In this document: positions 5,619-9,124 of the stretch, in pieces
Layout: each line of letters starts with the position of its first letter
How positions within the stretch are numbered: position 1 is the first letter of the stretch
Assembly (NCBI GenBank): GCA_003661775.1
Contig: QMWT01000040.1
Span: 1 to 9,124 of the forward strand
Direction of reading: 5' to 3'
DNA: 9,124 bases
Source of the DNA: Thermoprotei archaeon
Lineage (GTDB): Archaea; Thermoproteota; Thermoprotei_A; Sulfolobales; Ignisphaeraceae
Notes under the pieces: generated by a model
Database searches by the model: none
Told to the model about the DNA's origin: nothing
The model's input: the letters and a program-made list of their open reading frames with translations, nothing else
Program-made: the position numbers and the translations under genes

Positions 5619-7004
5619 ATGCAAGAACTTGTTTTTGGGGTTAGGGGTCTTGATGTGTTGTTGAGGAGTGCTTTGTTTCCTGGTGCGACTATTGTTGTTG
5701 CTGGTCATCCTGGTGCTGGTAAGACTACTTTGGCAACGACTATCTGCTATGCGAATGCTCGCTACGGCAACAAGAGGTGTCTCTACCTATCGTTTCAGGA
5801 GTCTAAGGTGAAGCTTTTCAGGGTTGCGAAGAATCTTGGGATGGAACTTGAGGATGCTGAGAGGAGGGGTTTGTTCAGGTTTGTTAACCTACCTATTGCT
5901 TCTTCTGCTGAGGAGATCGCCGAGACCATAAACGATCTTGTGGGTAGCTTCAGACCAGATATAGTTGTTGTTGATTCTATAAACGCTGTTCTGGAACCTA
6001 TTAAAGACCCCGGTAAAAGGGCCTGGCTTCAGAACTACTTCTATCGATTAGCGGAGATGTTCAATGGGTTGTCCATCATCATAGCTGAGCTGCCGTTCAG
6101 TAAAGAGGACCTGGATCTAGGAGCGATAGAGTTTGTATCGGATGTTCTGCTCATGTTGAAGCACTACGTGAAGGGAGGAAAGCTAGTAAGACTACTAGAG
6201 ATAAGGAAATCACGAGGAACACCGATCTACGTAGCAGAACTACCCTTCAAGATAGTGGAGGGGCAAGGACTAAAAGTATTCGTACCCCCCATGCTAAGAG
6301 AAATCAAAACCCCCATGAAGCTATACAAGTTTTCAATAGAACTTTTCAAAGAGCTTTTCGGTGAGATCCACGCGGGTAGTAGCATTCTGCTTGTGATGCC
6401 TCCTTATGCTAGAACACCCTGTGTATTTCTGCCTGTGGTAGATCTAGTATTAACTAACAAACTGAAGGTGTTGCTTGTAAGCTATAAATATAGTGTCGAG
6501 GAGAGCAAATCTATTCTTAAGAGAGCTTTCAGGAAAATAATGAATGAGGAACTTCTGGATAAAATCTTTGAAGAGTTCTTCGTATTCCAGGGATTTAATC
6601 CTTATGGAATGTCCATGGAAGAGATCTTAATGGCGGAAATGGAGCTTATAGAGGAACATGAACCAGATATAGTTGCATTTCACGGAGTAGACACACTGTA
6701 TCCCATGATGAAAAGTGATCCGTATAGATATCACAACTTAGCGGTAAATCAGATTTATCACTTAAAGAGTATCGGTAAAATAGTTATAAGAATCTCGAAC
6801 TATATAAACAAAGAACAATTCCGGCTATATTCATCGTTGGCTGATATCGTGGTGAGATCCTTTATGCGGATAAAAGGTGATAAGTTTGAGCCATACCTAT
6901 ATATCTGGAGAGTTGGAAAAGAGCCAAAAATTATTAAAGTTTCAGATGTTCTAGAAGAGTTATCCTCAAAACGATGGAGAGATCTGCTGCGTAGGGTGAA
7001 ATGA
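5619..7004 (+). CDS. Two-domain KaiC/RecA-family ATPase with a degenerate second domain
   Basis: A 461-residue cytosolic protein of the KaiC/RadA group. Domain 1 (about 5-225) has Walker A GHPGAGKT at 29-36, the strand YLSFQES at 56-62 (KaiC proteins have two Glu here; only Glu61 remains, Gln60 replacing the first), and Walker B DIVVVDS ending at Asp119. It also has the RGTP segment typical of KaiC proteins after a LLEIRKS strand. Domain 2 (about 235-461) repeats the fold outline (AGSSILLVMPPYARTP near 252-267, KVLLVSYKYS, EPDIVAFHGVDTL). Its P-loop position reads PPYARTP with no Gly-Lys-Thr and its Walker B strand lacks the Asp, so it should not hydrolyse ATP. Archaeal KaiC relatives serve in signalling and, as ArlH, in archaella. 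Proximity to the pilus operon makes a regulatory or assembly role possible but unproved. It has its own promoter and ribosome site. Codon use differs between the two halves (GT-rich first, AT-rich second). Confidence 0.82.
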   Translation: MQELVFGVRGLDVLLRSALFPGATIVVAGHPGAGKTTLATTICYANARYGNKRCLYLSFQESKVKLFRVAKNLGMELEDAERRGLFRFVNLPIASSAEEIAETINDLVGSFRPDIVVVDSINAVLEPIKDPGKRAWLQNYFYRLAEMFNGLSIIIAELPFSKEDLDLGAIEFVSDVLLMLKHYVKGGKLVRLLEIRKSRGTPIYVAELPFKIVEGQGLKVFVPPMLREIKTPMKLYKFSIELFKELFGEIHAGSSILLVMPPYARTPCVFLPVVDLVLTNKLKVLLVSYKYSVEESKSILKRAFRKIMNEELLDKIFEEFFVFQGFNPYGMSMEEILMAEMELIEEHEPDIVAFHGVDTLYPMMKSDPYRYHNLAVNQIYHLKSIGKIVIRISNYINKEQFRLYSSLADIVVRSFMRIKGDKFEPYLYIWRVGKEPKIIKVSDVLEELSSKRWRDLLRRVK

Positions 7005-7068
7005 GAGCATTTGACACCGCCTAAAATAAAACTTTCTCTAGAAGCATCCTCTAACTAAAAACTGTAGT

Positions 7069-7077
7069 CTTTAAAAG
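7069..7077 (+). promoter_or_regulatory. Candidate TATA box for the 7114-7652 gene pair
   Basis: CTTTAAAAG follows an A-rich stretch (ACTAAAAACTG). The predicted transcription start is about 7097-7102, directly before the GGAGG at 7102-7106. A short imperfect inverted repeat (AGAG...CTCT, 7084-7097) lies between the box and the predicted start. Confidence 0.55.
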
Positions 7078-7113
7078 TGCAATAGAGTACATGCTCTGCC
7101 TGGAGGATATCAC

Positions 7114-7218
7114 ATGAATGTCTTTAGCTGTTTTCCCTATGTTTATGTTCTCGGAGAGGCTTCGTGGAGCACCAAGGTTCCAGCAGCCGATGATCTGGGA
7201 GGAGCGGATCTGCTTTGA
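7114..7218 (+). CDS. Predicted 34-residue small protein or leader peptide
   Basis: A short ATG-initiated frame with good signals: TATA-like box at 7069-7077, ribosome site GGAGG at 7102-7106, seven bases before the ATG, and a stop that overlaps the next gene's TTG start as TTGA (7215-7218). The same overlap style joins the two T2SSF genes. The product begins MNVFSCFPYVYVLGEASW and ends in an acidic, Gly- and Leu-rich tail (DDLGGADLL). There is no recognisable domain, and the hydrophobic part is too short for a sure membrane helix. It could be a genuine small protein, a leader that couples translation to the downstream gene, or chance. A second short frame (ATG 7145 to TAA 7261) overlaps it but has no ribosome site. 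Confidence 0.42.
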   Translation: MNVFSCFPYVYVLGEASWSTKVPAADDLGGADLL

Positions 7219-7652
7219 GTTCTCGGTTAGGTTTATTTACAATATTTACAAAATATTATAAGAGAGAAGATTTCAGCAGCAGGGAGAAGTGGATGGAGAC
7301 TGAGAGAGAAGCTGTTGTAGCGTACCTGAGGTACATAGTGGAGACTAGGCTCAAGAAACATACTCCAGGCCTGTATACCTCGCTGAACTTGTTCTCCTAT
7401 ATGCATAGGGGTCGCTACATATCCGATCTGATAGCGGAGAATCCTGGAGAGTTCTTCAACGTGCTTAAGAACTACTTCGAGGACGAGTTCGTGGCCATGA
7501 GGATGCTTAGGCACATTCTCAAACCTCTTCTTGATGGAGGTGCCGAGGGTGAAGAGGCTATTAATAGGTTGATCAGGGGTGATAAGGAGGGTTGTCTTGA
7601 GATCGCTACGCGCGTACTTAGAGAGGAAGCTAAGAGATGGGCAAAGAGATAG
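7215..7652 (+). CDS. Uncharacterised alpha-helical protein
   Basis: A 145-residue, probably soluble protein that is highly charged (many Glu, Arg, Lys) and predicted almost wholly helical: a helix from about 22 to 47 (SREKWMETEREAVVAYLRY), then segments LKKHTPGLYTSLNLFSYMHRG, FFNVLKNYFEDEFVAMRMLR and EEAINRLIRGDKEGCLEIATR. No catalytic motif is visible. The pattern of a compact helical bundle ending in a conserved-looking ILKPLLDGG turn vaguely recalls the small archaeal output-domain proteins found near KaiC-like genes, but I do not recognise a family with confidence. The TTG start at 7215 overlaps the stop of the 34-residue frame, and GGGAGGAG at 7198-7205 is its ribosome site. The divergent neighbour downstream is an insertion element, so the gene pair ends the native locus on this side. 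Confidence 0.7.
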   Translation: MSSRLGLFTIFTKYYKREDFSSREKWMETEREAVVAYLRYIVETRLKKHTPGLYTSLNLFSYMHRGRYISDLIAENPGEFFNVLKNYFEDEFVAMRMLRHILKPLLDGGAEGEEAINRLIRGDKEGCLEIATRVLREEAKRWAKR

Positions 7653-7681
7653 TCTGACTAGTGCCAGAAGACCCCAGTGTC

Positions 7682-7709
7682 GCTGCTGTGGGAATTGCTC
7701 CCCGGCAGC
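7682..7709. repeat. Two-part hairpin 30 bases after the 145-residue gene
   Basis: GCTGC (7682-7686) pairs with GCAGC (7705-7709), and inside it GGGA (7690-7693) pairs with TCCC (7699-7702) around ATTGC. It may help end the upstream transcript or belong to the end of the mobile element. There is no U-run next to it on the plus strand. Confidence 0.35.
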
Positions 7710-7897
7710 TAAACCGTGTTTCTTCCTGGATCCCCGTTCTTAATCCATACTCTTCGAGCTCAGCATCCATACAGGGAAGGGCCTTTAGCTCGGGGTTGGC
7801 CTCACCGGTTAAGTAAGCGATAAATCTGTATCTTTCCTACCCATTACGATTTCACGCTTGTAGTATGCTTGGTGCCGATAGCCACAGACTTCCACTC

Positions 7898-8033
7898 AAT
7901 GCGCACAGTGTGCATTGCCTACATCAAGTTGCTACCTCGGTATATTATCTTCTACACCTAATTCTCTGGGCAGGACCGTGTGTAGTTTCCTACGGTTTCC
8001 CCAACCTGAACCAACGAGTATTTTGGACCCTCG
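7898..8033 (-). ncRNA. Candidate structured RNA, possibly relic TnpB guide (omega) RNA
   Basis: Read on the minus strand there are four local hairpins in 136 bases: CGAG/CTCG (8033-8015), GGUU-GGGGA-AACC (8006-7994), directly followed by GUAG-GAAA-CUAC (7993-7982) with a GNRA-type loop only in this orientation, and AAUGC/GCAUU (7916-7898). TnpB guide RNAs come from the 3' end of tnpB and the flanking element end, which is where this lies relative to the tnpB pseudogene. With short stems and no covariation the call is tentative. Confidence 0.25.
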
Positions 8034-8138
8034 GGGCTTTCGAGCGGAATGACGCCTAGTATTCCTCGGGTAAGGATCTATTTCTATGTCTGTGCTGACT
8101 TCCGGGGCTAGGGGTTATGGAGTTGCTAGGCGCTGTGA

Positions 8139-8747
8139 CTAGGCTACCCCATCAACCAGCACGGTAACGTTGTTCTCATTAACATCGACAGCCAAGTACC
8201 CTTTGGGTTTATACTCCTCAACCTCCTTAACAAAGGTTAAGTAGATTATGAGCTGTCTACTCCTCTTACCAAGCTTTATCTTAGCTTCGGAAACCAGCCT
8301 CCATCCTCTATTAATGTATCTCCAGTACTGTTTATGAGGCTCAAACTCTACTATAACCCATCCTTTATGGGTAGCTATTTTGATTGATGTGTACCCACTA
8401 GGCTTCCATAGATGGTCATCGAGTCAAATACTAATTCTCTTGACTTCTGGGTACTCTCTTTCAACTAACCCTAGCTTCTCAGCCTCAAGAAGCTCTTGGC
8501 TCTAGTACTAGCGTCCTGGCAGGCAGTGTAGACGTAGTGCGATGGCAGGTGTGGGTAGAGGTTCCTCATTTCACGGTATTTGTGTGCTTTAAGCTTGGTG
8601 ATGCTCCCAATGTTGTTCCTAACAGCATACAACACTAATTGCTCAACCATGTTGCGGTACATCCCCTCAAGCTCAATGAATACTCTAAACATCTTCCCTC
8701 GGTAATTTTGCACTCTTTATAACAACCGTCCTTGTTACTCTAACCAT
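8139..8747 (-). pseudogene. tnpB: tnpB pseudogene (IS607/IS605-type RNA-guided nuclease, truncated)
   Basis: Joining three frames gives about 200 residues of a crenarchaeal-type TnpB, against roughly 400 expected. The ATG at 8747 lies inside the tnpA stop (8-base overlap) and reads MVRVTRTVVIKSAKLPR. An extra G in the run complementary to 8696-8698 then shifts the frame. The next piece runs MFRVFIELEGMYRNMVEQ to TACQDASTRAKSF, where a missing base near 8488-8491 shifts it again into LEAEKLGLVEREYPEVKRI. A TGA at 8426-8424 replaces what looks like CGA (Arg) before LDDHLWKPSGYTSIK. The last piece continues through WRYINRGWRLVSEAKIK to LAVDVNENNVTVLVDGVA, where a TAG (8141-8139) ends it. That last strand holds the first RuvC Asp; the remaining RuvC residues and the zinc finger are gone. 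It cannot make a working nuclease. Confidence 0.88.
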
Positions 8748-9124
8748 CCTTCTCTACCTCTCGTAGTAATTGTTTAAAGCCTTGAACTAACCTCTTCTTC
8801 TTATGGCTCCTCGTGCCATAGAGCTTGCCTGCAAAGCTCGTTATGATTGCTAGTAGGTCTTCGACTAATTCTTGATATGCGTCTTTTGGTTCCTCTCCAT
8901 AGACAACTTCTATTCTTACTCCATACTGTTTGAAGAAGTACTCTAGATATTCAAAACCAAAACGGGTAAGCCTATCCCTATAGGTAACTACAACTACGTC
9001 TACTTGCTTATTTATCACATAGTTAAAGAGCTTCATTAATCCCTTACGGTTAGTCTTAAGCCCGCTAGCAATATCGCTTAGAATATCGATTACCTTGTAT
9101 CCCTTAGCTGAACAGTACTGTGTA
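8740..9124 (-). CDS. tnpA: IS607-family serine recombinase TnpA, C-terminal part
   Basis: The frame is open from the window edge to TAG at 8742-8740; about 127 residues are visible, some 60-65 percent of a usual IS607 TnpA. It reads from TQYCSAKGYKVIDILSDIAS through GLKTNRKGLMKLFNYV and VVVVTYRDRLTRFGFEYLE, the conserved resolvase core with the RDRLTRFGFE signature. It then continues to LVEDLLAIITSFAGKLYGTR and a basic tail. The MerR-like DNA-binding domain and the catalytic Ser lie outside the window. The ATG at 9036 is internal and not the start. No frameshift or stop is seen, so the recombinase may still be functional although its partner tnpB is broken. The last bases overlap the tnpB start, as usual in these elements. 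Confidence 0.88.
   Translation of the reverse strand, partial: TQYCSAKGYKVIDILSDIASGLKTNRKGLMKLFNYVINKQVDVVVVTYRDRLTRFGFEYLEYFFKQYGVRIEVVYGEEPKDAYQELVEDLLAIITSFAGKLYGTRSHKKKRLVQGFKQLLREVEKDG

Larger units (their letters stand above)
7653..8138. other. 486-base region without a convincing gene; probable remnant of the adjacent IS element
   Basis: No gene with start signals is seen on either strand. The plus frame 7865-8059 has no ribosome site and a non-protein-like composition. On the minus strand open stretches occur in shifting frames, for instance 7836-7630 (about 68 codons, including ELKALPCMDAELEEYG and RTGIQEETRF). A group of hairpins lies at 7898-8033 and another at 7682-7709. It directly follows the point where tnpB homology stops, so it may be the decayed 3' end of that element including its guide-RNA region. 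That origin is inference. Confidence 0.4.
8139..9124 (-). mobile_element. IS607-type insertion element, partial and decayed
   Basis: A serine-resolvase TnpA gene followed by an overlapping tnpB, the IS607 arrangement, runs leftward. The TnpA start and the left end of the element lie beyond the window. The tnpB part is broken and loses recognisable homology at about 8139; the far end may extend into 7653-8138. IS607 elements have no terminal inverted repeats, so the edge cannot be set from the sequence alone. Confidence 0.82.

Noticed and set aside
7145..7261. A 38-residue frame starting at ATG 7145
   Set aside because: No ribosome site, and it overlaps both the better-supported 34-residue frame and the start of the 145-residue gene. 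A frameshift joining it to that gene cannot be excluded but is not needed.
7865..8059. A 64-residue plus-strand protein
   Set aside because: No ribosome site or promoter, odd residue composition, and it overlaps the hairpin cluster in IS-derived DNA.
7653..8138. tRNA, rRNA, SRP or RNase P RNA, or a CRISPR array
   Set aside because: No cloverleaf with a GTTCNA arm, no regularly spaced repeats and no recognisable conserved core of those RNAs was found by eye.
8471..8713. A separate 80-residue minus-strand gene
   Set aside because: Its start is internal and its stop is created by a frameshift; it is one fragment of the tnpB pseudogene 8139-8747.

Overview
The window reads as a piece of a hyperthermophilic archaeal chromosome, most likely Thermoproteota (Crenarchaeota). 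The signs are archaeal T-rich TATA-type promoters a short distance from starts, heavy AGG/AGA arginine codon use, frequent TTG starts, a class III signal-peptide pilin, an archaeal secretion ATPase carrying an intein, a KaiC-family ATPase, and an IS607-type element whose TnpB resembles crenarchaeal versions. The assignment rests on pattern recognition; no search was run.

Layout. Positions 1-230 are the 3' end of a gene whose product looks like a beta-propeller-type extracellular protein. Positions 384-5333 form a compact type IV pilus / type II secretion-like locus: a small N-glycosylation-rich pilin (384-836), a KlbA/GspE/TadA-like assembly ATPase (910-3756) and two polytopic T2SSF (TadB/TadC/ArlJ-like) membrane proteins (3760-4506 and 4503-5333). 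The last three genes are packed with a 3-base gap and a 4-base overlap. The pilin would be processed by the prepilin peptidase and assembled by the ATPase acting on the T2SSF platform.

The ATPase gene is interrupted by a 461-residue intein (1678-3060) placed inside the Walker A motif between the catalytic Lys and the following Thr. Precursor protein therefore cannot have an intact nucleotide site until splicing restores it. The intein keeps its splicing residues (Ser1, block-B T..H, terminal His-Asn, +1 Thr). It carries a LAGLIDADG endonuclease whose second motif has lost its catalytic Asp, plus an embedded Xre-like helix-turn-helix.

Positions 5334-5618 are a regulatory intergenic region with a perfect 20-base palindrome and a clear TATA box. 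They lead to a two-domain KaiC-like ATPase (5619-7004) whose second domain has no P-loop. A separate promoter then drives a predicted 34-residue small ORF (7114-7218) overlapping by 4 bases a 145-residue alpha-helical protein (7215-7652). KaiC-family proteins next to pilus machinery recall ArlH in archaella, but a functional link here is inference.

Positions 7653-9124 are mobile-element debris on the minus strand. There is an apparently intact but window-truncated serine resolvase TnpA (8740-9124) and a tnpB pseudogene (8139-8747) with two frameshifts, a nonsense codon and loss of its C-terminal half. Beyond it lies a 486-base stretch without a convincing gene but with a cluster of hairpins, including a GAAA tetraloop on the minus strand. 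This may be a relic of the element's 3' end or guide (omega) RNA region.
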